This document shows, piece by piece, positions 17,071 through 29,300 of a DNA stretch of 64,000 bases. Location: NCBI RefSeq assembly GCF_963662255.1, contig NC_085072.1, forward strand, positions 3,559,001 to 3,623,000, in the 5' to 3' direction. Source of the DNA: Cinclus cinclus. Its lineage: Eukaryota; Chordata; Aves; Passeriformes; Cinclidae. The translations under genes and the position numbers were made by a program. The notes below the pieces were generated by a model. The model saw nothing but the letters and a program-made list of their open reading frames with translations. It did no database searches and was not told where the DNA came from. How positions within the stretch are numbered: the stretch's first letter is position 1; every line of letters begins with the position of its first letter.

Positions 17071-17548
17071 CCCCCCCTGCAGGATCCCCCTGAGGACGGG
17101 CAGGTCGGTGCGGGAGGTGATGAGACAGGTGGGGCTGCCCCAGAGTTTCCTGAGCCACCTGCGGGGGGACCCGGGACCCAGCTCGGGGGGGCCGTGGCTC
17201 ATGAACCTCTGCTGAACCACCTGGATGTGAGTGCTGAAGTTTTCTTTTCCCCTCTGAGCCGGCTCAGCTTTTTGGGGAGCTTTCCTGGATGCTGTGGGGG
17301 GCTCAGCTCGTCCCCACTCCCCAGTTGAGAGCTTTGGGAAAGATTTTGGGGGGTTTAGGCTGGCCCCAAGGGTTGGGGGGTGCTGGGAGGGCACGAGGCA
17401 TCAAGTGGAGTTGGGACAGGGAAATCCCTCGTCCAAAAAAAGCAGAGTTGATGTTTCCAGGGTCAATCCACCATTCCTGACCTTGCCCGGGGCATGAAAC
17501 CTCATCCCCCCCCCCCCAAAAAAAATACCCCAAAAACCCCAGGCATGA

Positions 17549-17728
<180 letters not shown>

Positions 17729-18224
17729 TGACAGGGACACCAGTGCCACCCACGGTGGTTTGGGGGTGACACCACACTGGTGGGAACTGGTTTTACGCCC
17801 CATTCCCTGTGATTCCTACGGATACATGGCGGGAGATGGGGGGGGGGATGGAAAGCGAATCCAAATGGGTTAAAAACCCACTTTAAAAATACCTTTTGGT
17901 TCTGGGGATTGGGTTCCTGATTAATTTAAGGTGTGTCCCAGTGAATTCGCTCCGAGGTTGGGGTCTGCAAACATTCCCAGTCCTCTGGGTTTCCCAGCCC
18001 CGCTCTGGGATAAAGGAATTTAGAATTTATCTTTGGCCGCAAGGATTTGCTTTGTGTCCCTCTGAGCTTTGTCGAACTTTCTGTGCCAGACTTGCACGCA
18101 GCAAAAACGTGATTTTAAACCCATTTAAGAGGCAAAATTTCTGGGTTTGTGGGAATTTCTGTGGAATCAAAACTGTGAGTTTTGATTTGAAGGTGGGGAA
18201 GGGTATCAGTGGCACCACGTGTCA

Positions 18225-18790
18225 GTGGCTGGTTTCTTTTTTTTCTTCTGTTTTCACTCAGAGTCAGGATTGAAGCACGAGAGATGGATTTTTTTTTCAG
18301 ACTCAGTTGTTCATTAATTTTTACTTGTAGTTCAGTGAGTTTTACAGCACTTCTAGCCAGCAAGGTAAAAGCAAGAAAATGGAGCTGGATCTCGTTTGTT
18401 ACGAGGTCTTTTAAAGGCAGAAAGTCGAATTAAAAGCTAACATTTACATTATTTATGCTTTTGACCCAATAACCAAACACCTGTGACCTGCACTGAGGTA
18501 CTTTTTATCAAACAAAAAATTATTGCTTGAATCTAAGAAGAAGGAACAAGAAGGAAGAAAGAGATAATTTAAGAACTTCCATCTTGTCCCATACCTAATT
18601 CTGTATTCCAAAACCCCAAATTCCAAACCTTTTCACTCTTCTATATTCTAAATTTACTTATATAAATGATATGAATTTATATTATAATATTTACTATATT
18701 CTAGAACTCCAAATTCCAAGCCAAACGCACACTGGTGGTTGCAACTCCGTCGCCTAAATTTGGAAGCTTTCTCTGAGGTTTTAATTTAAA
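18225..18790 (-). mobile_element. LTR-like dispersed repeat, copy 2
   Basis: Homologous to 4085-4610 in the same orientation: shared AGTCAGGATTGAAG, GAGAGATGGA, GTGAGTTTTACAGCACTTCT and further blocks. It sits in the interval that should hold pseudogene exons 4-5. Non-coding, with AATAAA-like signals on the - strand. The LTR assignment is tentative. Confidence 0.55.
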
Positions 18791-20380
18791 AACAAAACAA
18801 AGCAAAAAAACCCCACAAAAATACAAAAACCAGAAAAACAGAAAACACAAGAACACGAACACATGAAAACAAGCAAAAAAAAAACAACACGAAAAAACAA
18901 GAGAGCAAAAAACCAAAAACATGGAAACACAAAAAACACAAAAATACCAAAACTATGAAAACACAAAAACAAAAAAACATGAAAACACGAAAACACAAAA
19001 ACACACAAAACACAAAAAACACAAAAAACTAAAAACACAAAAAAACCAAAACCAAAAAAGCCACAAAACCACAAAAACCAAAAAACCATGAAAACACAAA
19101 AACATGAAAACACGAAAACACAAAAAACCAAAACCACAAAAAAAAAACAACCAAAAAATCCCAAACACATGAAAACATAAAAAATCACAAAAACACAAAA
19201 TAATCACCAAAAAACAAAAACACAAAAAACTAAAAACACGGAAACACAAAAAACCCAAAACCACGAAAACACAAAAACATGAAAACACAAAAAACCAAAA
19301 TCACAGAAACCACAAAAAACCAAAAACACAAAACCACAAAAAACCCAAAACCACGGAAACACAAAAAACACAAAAACATGAAAACATAAAAAACACAAAA
19401 ACACAGAAAAATCGCCAAAACACAAAAACAAAAAAAAACCAAAAACCCCAAAAACACAAAAACACAAAAAACCCAAAAACATGAAAACATAAAAAATACA
19501 AAAAACAAACAAACAAAAAAAAACACCAAAAAAACCCACAAAAAACCAAAAATATGGACACACAAAAACCCCATAAACACGAAACCACAAAAAACACGAA
19601 AACACAAAAAAACAAAAAACCCAAAACCACGGAAACACAAAAAAACCAAAAACACGAAAACACAAAAAAAACCCAAAAACACAAAAAATCACCAAAACAA
19701 AAACACAAAAAACCAAAAACACAGACACACAAAAACCCCATAAACACGAAAACACAAAAACCACAAAAAACCAAAAACACAGACACAAAAAAACCATAAA
19801 CAAGAAAACACAAAAAACCAAAAACACGGAAACACAAACAACCAAAAACATAAAAACACAAAAAACCCAAGAACATAAAAACAACAAAAACACGAAAAAT
19901 CACCAAAACAAAAACACAAAAAACCAAAACCACAAAAACACAAAAAACCCAAAAACCCCAAAAACCCCAAAACCACAAAAACATGAAAACACGGAAACAC
20001 AAAAAACCAAAAACACAGAAACCACAAAAAACCAAAAACACAAAAAACCCAAAACACAAAAAAACAAAACCACAAAAACCCAAAGCCATGAAAACACAAA
20101 AACCCAAAACACAGAAACCACAAAAAAAACCAAAACCACAAAAAATCACCAAAACAAAACCATAAAAAACCCTCAAAACCATGAAAAACGCACACAAAAA
20201 AAAAACCCAAACCAAACCCCGAAACCAAACCAAAAAAAAACCAAAAAACCCCCAAAAATCCAACAAAATGCCAACAAAAAAATCCCTTAAAGATCAATAC
20301 CAAAAAACACCAAAAATACCAAAAAACACCAAAAAAATCCCAAAAAACACCAAAAAATCCCAAACTCCCAAAACTCCAAC
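18790..20380 (+). repeat. ~1.6 kb A/C-only tandem array (CACAAAAAACCAAAAA type)
   Basis: Almost entirely A and C on the + strand with very few G or T. Short units such as ACACAAAAAACC and CACGAAAACAC recur. On the - strand this reads as poly-Phe/Val/Cys ORFs up to 321 codons, which are artefacts. Confidence 0.9.
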
Positions 20381-20389
20381 AGAGGAGCT

Positions 20390-20960
20390 CGTATTGGGAT
20401 CGATTTATTCAAATTTAACTCAGATTTTAATATCGTTTTATTCAGATTTAATTCGCATTTTGGGATTGTTTTATTCAGATTTAATTCACATTTTGGGATC
20501 GATTTATTCGGATTTAATTCAGATTTTGGGATCGTTTTATTCAGATTTAATTCACATTTTGGGATCGTTTTATTCAGATTTAATTCACATTTTGGGATCA
20601 ATTTATTCAGATTTATTTTGGATTTTGGGATTGATTTATTCAGATTTAATTCAGATTTTGGGATCAATTTATTCAGATTTATTTTGGATTTTGGGATGGA
20701 TTTATTCAGATTTAATTCACATCTTGGGATCAATTTATTCAGAATTAATTGAGACTTTGGGATCAATTTATTGAGATTTAATTTGCTTCTTGAGATCAAT
20801 TTATTCGGATTTAATTCACATTTTGGGATCAATTTATTTAGATTTTGGCGTGATTTATTTTGGATTTTGTGCTGATTTAATTCAGATTTTCTGCTGATTT
20901 AATTTGGATTTTGGGTTGATTTGATTCAGCTTTTGGGCTGATTTAATTCAGATTTTGGGA
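20390..20960 (+). repeat. 33-bp AT-rich minisatellite
   Basis: Units of GGGATCRTTTTATTCAGATT plus TAATTCACATTTT repeat every 33 bp, so both strands stay open with 11-residue periodic peptides. The array degrades to the right into GCTGATTTAATTCAGATTTT. Confidence 0.9.
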
Positions 20961-22110
20961 CAGATTTTGGGCTGATTTTGTGTATTCCCATCAACCCCAC
21001 ATATAATTATGGAGGGGAATTAATCACGAAGCAGAAATTCAGATTTTGGGGCTGATTTTGGGGCTGATTTTGGGGATTATTTTTCGATTATTTTGGATGA
21101 TTTTGGGGATTATTTTGGGGATTATTTTGGGCTGACTTTGGGCTGATTTTGGGATGATTTTGGGGATTATTTTGGGCTGATTTTGGTCTGATTTTGGGGA
21201 TTATTTTTGGATGATTTTGAGCTGATTTTGGGCTGATTTGGGGCTGATTATGGGGATTATTTTGGATGATTTTGAGCTGATTTTGGGGATTATTTTGGGA
21301 TGATTTTGGGCTGATTTTTGAGATGATTTTGGGCTGATTTTGGGGCTGACTTTGGGCTGAATTTGGGCTGATTTTGAGAAATTATTTTTGGATGATTTTG
21401 GGCTGTTTTTGAGCTGATTTTGTGTTTTCCCTCAACCCCAGATACAATTATGGTGGGAAAGCCATCACTGAGCAGAAATTCAGAGTTTGGGGCTGATTTT
21501 GAGCTGATTTTGGGCTGATTTTGAGCTGATTTTGAGCTGATTTTGGGCTGATTTTGTGTTTTCCCTCAACCCCAGATACAATCACGGTGGGAAAGCCATC
21601 ACTGAGCAGAAATTCAGATTTTGGGGCTGATTTTGGGGCTGATTTTGGGCTGATTCTTGGATGATTTTGAGCTGATTTTGGGCTGATTTTGAACTGATTT
21701 TGGGCTGATTCTGGGCTGATTTTGATCTGATTTTGATCTGATTTTGAGCTGATTTTGGGCTGATTTTGTGTTTTCCCTCAACCCCAGATGCAATCACGGT
21801 GGGAAAGCCATCACTGAGCAGAAATTCAGATTTTGGGGCTGATTTTGAGCTGATTTTGGGCTGATTTGGGACCGATTCTGGGATGATTTGGGGGATTATT
21901 TTGGGATGATTTTGAGCTGATTTTGGGGATTATTTTGGGATGATTTTGGGGATTATTTTGGGCTGATTTTGGGCTGATTTTTAGCTGATTTTGAGCTGAT
22001 TTTTGGCTGATTTTGTGTTTTCCCTCAACCCCAGATACAATCACGGTGGGAAAGCCATCACTGAGCAGAAATTCAGATTTTGGGGCTGATTTTGGGGCTG
22101 ATTTTGAATT
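20960..22110 (+). repeat. GATTTTGGGCT array containing copies of an exon 6 fragment
   Basis: Short GATTTTGGGCT / GATTATTTTGG units are interrupted at 20992, 21433, 21567, 21779 and 22026 by a ~50-bp block beginning CAACCCCAGATACAAT and continuing GGTGGGAAAGCCATC. This block matches the start of pseudogene exon 6 at 22118 (CAACCCCACATACAAT, then GCCATC). Confidence 0.85.
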
Positions 22111-22559
22111 TTTCCAGCAACCCCACATACAATTACAGTGGAGAAGCCATCCTGGGAGGGATTGACCCCCAGCTCTTCTCCGGGGAGATTTCTTGTGCTC
22201 CGGTGGTGGAGGAATGATACTGAAAAATCAACACTGAGGGGTAAGCGCTGCACCACGACTCAGAGCAGATTTGGAACAGGAAACCTTCCCCAGAATAATT
22301 ATTTTGGGGGGGTTTTCCTGCTTCTTTTTTTTTTTTTTTCAGGTTTTCCATAAGGATGGAGGTTTCTGGCTGGTGCAGCCCAGGTTGTCACGGCATTGTG
22401 GACACTGGGACATTCCAGTTGATAATCCCAGGATAATTCATGCCAGCCCTGCTGCAGGTTTTGGGTGCCCAGGACAGTGAGCAGGGGTTACGTGGGCAGG
22501 GTGGGGATGATGCTGAAATATCAGTGTCCTCCCCCCCCCCCAAAAAAAAAAAAAATCCC

Positions 22560-23500
22560 ACCTGGAACGGTCAGGAAGTGGGGTAAAAATGGAATAATTT
22601 GATAAATGTGGGTATGGCACCATTGGAATGGGGCAAAAAATGAAAAAAAATATATATATATATAAATGTAGGTCTGGTACCATCAGGAATAGCCTTGGAA
22701 CGAGGTAAAAATGAAAAAAAAATATATATATAAATGTGGGTCTGGTACCATCAGGAACAGCCCTGCAGTGGGGTAAAAAATGAAATAATTTGGTAAATGT
22801 GGGTCTGGTACCATCAGGAACAGCTCTGCAGTGGGGTAAAAATGAAATAATTTGGTAAATGTGGGTCTGGCACCATCAGGAACAGCTCTGCAGTGGGGTA
22901 AAAATGAAATAATTTGGTAAATGTGGGTCTGGTACCATCAGGAACAGCCCTGCAGTGGGGTAAAAATGAAATAATTTGGTAAATGTGGGTCTGGTAACAC
23001 CAGGAACAGCTCTGCAGTGGGGTAAAAATGAAATAATTTGGTAAATGTGGGTCTGGTAACACCAGGAACAGCTCTGCAGTGGGGTAAAAATGAAATAATT
23101 TGGTAAATGTGGGTCTGGCACCATCAGGAACAGCTCTGCAGTGGGGTAAAAAATGAAATAATTTGGTAAATGTGGGTCTGGCACCATCAGGAACAGCTCT
23201 GCAGTGGGGTAAAAATGAAATAATTTGGTAAATGTGGGTCTGGTACCATCAGGAACAGCCCTGCAGTGGGGTAAAAATGAAATAATTTGGTAAATGTGGG
23301 TCTGGCACCATCAGGAACAGCCCTGCAGTGGGGTAAAAAATGAAATAATTTGGTAAATGTGGGTCTGGTAACACCAGGAACAGCTCTGCAGTGGGGTAAA
23401 AAATGAAATAATTTGGTAAATGTGGGTCTGGCTCCATCAGGAACAGCCCTGCAGTGGGGTAAAAATGAAATAATTTGGTAAACGTGGGTCTGGCACCATC
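22560..23500 (+). repeat. 62-bp minisatellite in pseudogene intron 7
   Basis: About 14 units of 62 bp built on GTAAATGTGGGTCTGGTACC, ATCAGGAACAGCTCTGCAGT and GGGGTAAAAATGAAATAATT. Left-edge units are more diverged and carry TATATA insertions. Confidence 0.95.
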
Positions 23501-23640
23501 AGTCCTGGCTGTCCCGAGCCCTCCTCGCCTCTCCTGCAGTTCCTCGTTGACTGCAGCTCCATCCCAGAAATTCCCATCCTGTATTTTGCCATCGCTGGAG
23601 CCTGGCTACCCCTGCCTGCCTCAGGTTATGTCCTGCAGGT

Positions 23641-23940
23641 ACGCGGGATCTCCCCATCCCAAGAGGAATCTGCAGTTCCAATAGAAAATCAGAATTTTTT
23701 TCCAACACCTCATTTCCCAAAGTTTCTGCTGTGGCCATGGGGAGGGAATTGTTTTGGGAATTGTGCTGGAATTGTTTTATTTCCCCCAGATTAATGGGAT
23801 TTCCCCATCCCAAGAGGAATTTGCAGTTCCAAAATCAGAATTTTTTTCCAGCACCCCATTTCCCAAAGCTTCTGCTGTGGCCATGGGGAGGGAATTGTTT
23901 TGGGAACTGTGCTGGAATTGTTTTATTTCCCCCCAGAATG
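23641..23940 (+). repeat. ~150-bp tandem duplication including the exon 9 acceptor
   Basis: GGGATYTCCCCATCCCAAGA begins a block at about 23645 that repeats at 23796; the next GGGATTT, at 23943, is inside exon 9. Each copy ends with TTTTATTTCCCCCAG, so a decoy acceptor lies at about 23789 before the real one at 23935-23936. Confidence 0.8.
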
Positions 23941-24173
23941 ATGGGATTTGCACTGTGGGGGTAGAGAGCACCTACGTGTCCTCTGCCAGTGTCCAGCCCC
24001 TCTGGATCCTCGGGAACCTCTTCCTCTGGCAGTATTTATTCCATCTTCGACCTGGCCAACAACACGGTGGGCTTTGCCACGGCATCCTAGGGATGCTGAG
24101 CACCATCCGTGGGGGATTTCATCCCTGGAATAACCTTCTCCTCCCTTGGATCCGGGTGTGGTGATGAGTTGTG

Positions 24174-24179
24174 AATAAA
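24174..24179 (+). promoter_or_regulatory. Poly(A) signal of the PGC-like pseudogene
   Basis: AATAAA 84 bp after the ancestral stop codon (TAG 24088-24090), at a spacing similar to PGC. The 3' end signal is therefore still present. Confidence 0.6.
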
Positions 24180-25080
24180 GGACTCTGAATCCAACTCGTG
24201 CTCGAGATTTCCAGGCACTTCCCGAGTTTCTGGATTGTGGCAGTGATATATTTTGGGTCTTTTTAAAATTCTTTTTTCATGGGACCCAGATCCCTGCTGG
24301 AGAGACTGGGATGAGTGGGAGAATTTCAGGATGAGACCTGGGTGGAGACTTTGGGAACCAGTTTGGAGCGGGAGGAGCTGTGCGTAAACAGCTCCAGGTT
24401 CCTTGGGGATTTTTGGTTTTCTTTTTTTCTTTCTTTTTTTTTTTTTTCCCAAGGGGGACTTGCCCACGTGTATTTGCAAATAAATGATTAAATCAGGGAT
24501 TAAGGTGTCAAAAATGCAAAGATGCTCAGGCTGAGGAAAACACCCTGGGTTTGTTCTCCAGGGATAAAGCTCATGGCTGCAGCCTCCGAGGGTGGGAAGG
24601 AGATATTTGAGGTGCTTGGGGTTTGGGATGTGTGGATGGCCCCAAGAGGAGCTGCTGGATGCAGGGTCAGATGGATTGGGATGGTGCCCAGGGATGACCT
24701 GAGCCTCTCCTTGAGGTCCAGTGTGGGTGATGCTCATGAGATGCAGGACATTGCCCGTGGCACGTGAGCACCCCAAAAATCCAGCCAAATCTGCCAGCAG
24801 GATGATCCTGGCCACTGAAACCCCATCCTGTGGCCACAGGCAGGGAGGTGACAGGGTCACCTGGGGACTCGAGGTGCCATGGGGTGTCCTGGCTGCAGCT
24901 GGGCAGGGTCCCCACCACCCCCTCCTGCTGCAATCCCCTGTTCCAAATTGATCTCACCCCAAATCTCCTGGAACAGCTTCCCTGGCACAGCCCCGACCCC
25001 GAGAGTTCTGTAGGGAAGCAACAAAGCCCCCCACGCTTCGAGGTCATTGTTCCCCCTCCATGGTCAGAACCAGCTGCAGG
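24180..25080. other. Pseudogene to TFEB spacer, no gene seen
   Basis: Unique-looking DNA with a T-rich run at about 24420-24447. No supported gene. ORFs here lack domains and splice context. Confidence 0.5.
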
Positions 25081-25600
25081 ATCCTGGTGCAAGGAGCGGT
25101 AAAACCCCGGTGCAAGGAGCTGCAGGATCCCTGTGTGATCCTGGTCCAAGGAACTGCAGGATCCCGTGTGATCCCAGTCCAAAGGAATGCAGGAACCTGG
25201 TCCAAAGGAATGCAGGATCCCTGTGTGATCCTGGTCCAAGGAACTGCAGGATCCCGTGTGATCCTGGTCCAAAGGAATGCAGGAACCTGGTCCAAAGGAA
25301 TGCAGGAACCTGGTCCAAAGGAATGCAGGATCCCGGGGCAAGGAGCTCCATGGTCCCTGTGTGATCCCATTCCAAAGGGATGCAGGATCCCGGTGCAAGG
25401 AGCTCCATGGTCCCTGTGTGATCCCATTCCAAAGGGATGCAGGATCCTGGTGCAAGGAGCTCTATGATCCCTGTGTGATCCCATTCCAAAGGGATGCAGG
25501 ATCCTGGTGCAAGGAGCTCTATGATCCCTGTGTGATCCCATTCCAAAGGGATGCAGGATCCCGGTGCAAGGAGCTCCATGGTCCCCCTGCGCTCCTGATG
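25080..25600 (+). repeat. ~57-bp minisatellite upstream of the TFEB promoter
   Basis: Right half is regular 57-bp units (TGCAGGATCCYGGTGCAAGG, then AGCTCYATGRTCCCTGTGTG, then ATCCCATTCCAAAGGGA). The left half has shorter, more variable units. Confidence 0.9.
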
Positions 25601-25799
25601 AAAAGCAAAGCACGATCCTGGTTCACGGGACTGCACAACCCGAACACAGCGCTGCCTTCACCTCCCACCCCATCCCTCCCTTCCCGGCGCGTTTTTGGGC
25701 TGGAAATACTCATTTTACGGGAGGAAAAAAAAAAACCTAATTTTTTTGAGGCGGAACAACCCCCATTTCAGGCAAGGAAAGCACCAAGCCCCAACTCCT

Positions 25800-26369
25800 G
25801 CCGTGGCCGGGCGGGGACTACAAGTCCCGGCAGGCGCGGACTGCAGCTCCCGGCGTGCCCGGGGCCGGCGGAGCGGAGCGAGGGCAGCGGAACGGGCCGC
25901 GCCGGGCCGGGCGGGCGCTGCTGCTGCCCTCCCTCGGCACGGGGCCGAGCCGGGCCGAGCCCAGCCCAACCGGGCCGAGCCGAGCCCAACCGGGCCGGAC
26001 TGCGGGGAGACGAGCCGAGGAGCCCAACCGAACAGTGCCGAGCGCAACCGAACCGAGCCGAGCTGAGTCAGGACGAGCAGAGCCGAGTGCAGCCGAACCG
26101 AGCCGAGGAGAGGAACCGAGCGTAGCCGAACCGAGCCGAGCGGGGTCGAACTGAGCTGAGCGCCGCCGAGGAGCCGAACAGAGCCGGACCGAGCGAGGAC
26201 GAACCGAGCCGACCGCAGCCGAACGGGGCTTAACGGAGCCGAGGAGCCGAGCCGAGCCGGGCCGAGCGCAGCCGAGCGAGGCCGAACGGAGCCGAGGAGC
26301 CGAACCGAGCCGGGCCGAGCGCGGCCGAGCGGAGCCGAACCACTTCGTTTCCTTCGACGTTCCCCACGG
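25800..26369 (+). promoter_or_regulatory. TFEB: CpG island, probable TFEB promoter and first non-coding exon
   Basis: Very CpG-rich block ending in a strong donor (CCACGG then GTGAGTG, junction 26369/26370). From about 25960 to 26340 it is a degenerate CCGAGC/CGAAC repeat. Two ZNF143-like motifs lie at its left edge. The simplest reading is a TATA-less promoter with a 5' untranslated exon spliced to the exon carrying the TFEB start codon. No transcript evidence is available. Confidence 0.55.
25817..25858 (+). promoter_or_regulatory. Tandem pair of ZNF143/THAP11-type promoter motifs
   Basis: ACTACAAGTCCCGGCAGGC at 25817-25835 and ACTGCAGCTCCCGGCGTGC at 25840-25858 both resemble the ACTACAATTCCCAGCATGC consensus and are 23 bp apart. 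This motif is typical of TATA-less vertebrate CpG promoters just upstream of the start site. Confidence 0.65.
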
Positions 26370-29300
26370 GTGAGTGCAGGGGCGAGGGGTCCCGGGGGTC
26401 CCCGGGGAGGGGGGTTCGGCTCGGAGCCCACCTTGTGGGGGTGCCATGGGGGTGTTGGGGTGCTCCCCCCTCTCCTGCGCCATCCCGGGCCGCTCTGAAC
26501 TCGCAGTTGCTGTTTTTCCCCTTATTTTGCTGTAAATAATACGTCCCCCCACCTCCTCCCCTCCCGCCGTGTCTCTCCTCGCCCCCGGCAGCGGCCCCCG
26601 GGAGGCTCCAACCGGGCTGCTCCTGGAGCTGTGGGGTTTTGGGGGTGTCCAGCAGCTCATCCCGGTGCCCCCTTCCCAAAATCCGGCACTCTCGGGGTCT
26701 GCCAGACCCCCGGCAGCTCAGGGGAAACCTGCCCGGGGTCTCCTTTCCCATAGGAAACACCCTTCGCCCCGAACACGCGTGGGGAAACTGAGGCACGGAT
26801 GCTCCAGGACACCCCGGAGGGTCCTGGGCACTCCCCGGTTTGGGGGACACAAAGTGGGACCCCCTTTTGGGTTCTGAAAAGGTGGGAAAAGTTGGGATAC
26901 CTCGTGTCACACGGTATTTTAGGGGTTCACCAATAGGACATACAGCGTGTTCCACCCACCCCCCCACCCCCAGGGGAATTTTTTTTTGGGGGGGGGGGGG
27001 GGAATAGAGATGTTGCCCCCAACCTCCATCCGCCGATTAATTATATTCATGAATTAATTGCGAGGCAGGAAAGGATTACGCAGCACCCAGAGCTTCGGGC
27101 AGTCAGATGATGGGGGAAATTTCCTTAACAAAAAAAAAAAAAAAAAAGTAGAAACACGAAGAAAATCTGGTGGTTATTGTGCTCTTGTAAGATAAATAAA
27201 TAAGCCGGTGCGAGTCCGGGGAAAGCAGGGCCCGTTTCCAGGAATCCCGGCGCTCCTGCGTGTTCCCAGCCCTTGGGGCATGGGGGGGAGTTGGTGTTTT
27301 TTATATAACAGAGTCCTGCAGGCAGCAAAGGGACACTTTGGGGGGTTATTTTATTTTATTTTATTTTTTTAATTATTATTTTTAATTCCCCTCCTCCTTC
27401 TTCTGTACTTCCCTGCCATGTTTGCTTGGCTTCATGCACGGCTGCTCCGGCCAGAGCTGGGAATGGGGCTGGTTTCTCCCAGCCTGCGCTCGCTCACCTG
27501 CTGCAGGATGGATCCGGCGTGGAAAACCGTGCTGGGGGTGCGGGGAGCGCTGGGAATTTGGGATTTTTGGGATTGGGGTGGATGGAACTGGGGAAGCAGC
27601 CAGATTGGGGTGGGGATGGTGATGGGGATGGGTCAGGCCAGCACGTGGAGGGTGTTTTCCCAGGGATGCTGGGTTCGCTTCCTGAGGGATTCTGGGTTCG
27701 CTTCCCAAGGGATGCTGTCCCCGCGTGTTTTCCGAGGGATGCCGGCCTTGCCTGGCCGCCCTTATCAGTAGGAAACTGTGCCGGGGTGGAGCTGGCTGCA
27801 GCGGGGCCATCCAGCATCCGGGTGTTTGGGATGGAGCCGTGATCCCAGCCAGGCATTTTATTGCTTTTTCCACGCTTCACGGCGCCGAGTTTGTGGCACG
27901 TGTGTGTGTTCCTGGTCCCCCCTGCCCTGCCCTGGGTTCCCTGTTTTCCTGGAGAAGGGAATGGGAAGAGCCCCTTGGGATGATGTGGTGGGTCACCAGA
28001 GCAGGGGGGCAGCACAACAAACAGGGAAATGGGGCCGGGGAGGTCGCGCTGGGGGTGTCCCCCTCAAAAAAAAAAATCCACGGTGCTGAGGGTAAAAACA
28101 TCCTCTGGCTCCTCCCATGTCGTGGAGTGTTGGAATGGGGAGCCGGGGGTCTGATGTGACGGGATCTCATCCCTGGATTGCCCCTTTCCTGGGGCAATCC
28201 TTTCCTGGAGACAGCAGCGATATGGAGCTGCCACATCCCTGTCCCCTCTGTGGGGACAAAAACTCCCATCTGGAATTTTTGGGGTGGTTTTCGAGGGCAC
28301 CTCAAGCTGGGCTCACCCCAAGGGAGCTGTTTTGCAACTGCCCTGTGTGGGGTTATCCCATATCCCGACAAAGAGGAAGTGGCCAGGGGGAAGCAGCAGC
28401 GTCCTGGGCGTGGGGCAAGTGCCACCACACGACCCTGTGGCAGCATCGTGGTGGCTGTGCTGGTGGTGGCTGTCCCATGACAACTTCCCAGACCTCCTGT
28501 TTGCTGTGGGGGATCCCAGGAGGATCCCAGGAGGATCCCAAGGAGCCAGTGCTGGGTGTTTTCACACCCCATAAAAGATCAGAGGGTGCTCGGAGGTGCC
28601 AGGTGTGCTGTCACCACCCTTCCCGTGGTGGCACCGCTTCCATGAGCTTCTCCAAGCTGTATCATCCTGGTGTGGAGTCAGCTGGGATCACACTGATGAT
28701 GCTGTGGTCATTGTCACCAGTGCTGTGACACTTGGAAGGGTGGAAGGGACGATCTCTCCCTGACCACACAAAGGATTATGTGCTCATCTTTTTTCCCTCT
28801 TGATGGCTCTTCCCTATCCCATTCCAGGCTCGTGTTCCTCCTCCTGGCACTTGGCTCGTGCTTGGAGCAGGTTTTCCATGCGGATTTGCCTGCGTGGGGT
28901 CCCCTGATGTGGAATTCCCAGGAACGCAGGAGTCCTGCGTGCTCCAGGATGAGCTCTGGGTGCTGCTCCTCACCTTCCCAGGAGGCTGAGAAAACCAGGA
29001 ATGGGGGATGATCCATCTCTGGAGGCCCAGGGGCAGTTCTGGGGGTGTTTTTGGGGAGGTGTGTGCTGCAGAGCCGGAGCAGGGGCACTGGGATGGGCAC
29101 GGTGGGATGATTGCAGAGGGTGCTGGGTGGGATCACCTGGGAAGGGTTCAAGGTCTCCCAGTGCCCCACAGGTCCCTTCAGGTTGTGCCACCTTATCTTT
29201 AAAGCCTCTTCTAGGAATTGCCCCCGGGGTTTTGTCACCTTTCCTCGGAGCGCTTTTGGCTCCAAACAAACTCCCCACACCCCGAGCTCTGCCTCGCTCC

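Noticed and set aside
16334..17394. Pro/His/Ser-rich - strand ORFs opposite pseudogene exons 1-2
   Set aside because: Driven by the 19-bp intron 1 minisatellite; antisense to recognisable pepsinogen exons.
17800..17835. Possible remnant of PGC exon 4 (TCCTACGG match)
   Set aside because: Only an 8-base identity with weak flanking similarity; not enough to claim an exon.
18781..20832. Phe/Val/Cys-rich and Asn/Leu/Ile-rich ORFs
   Set aside because: Low-complexity A/C array and a 33-bp array keep frames open; no start context, domains or normal codon use.
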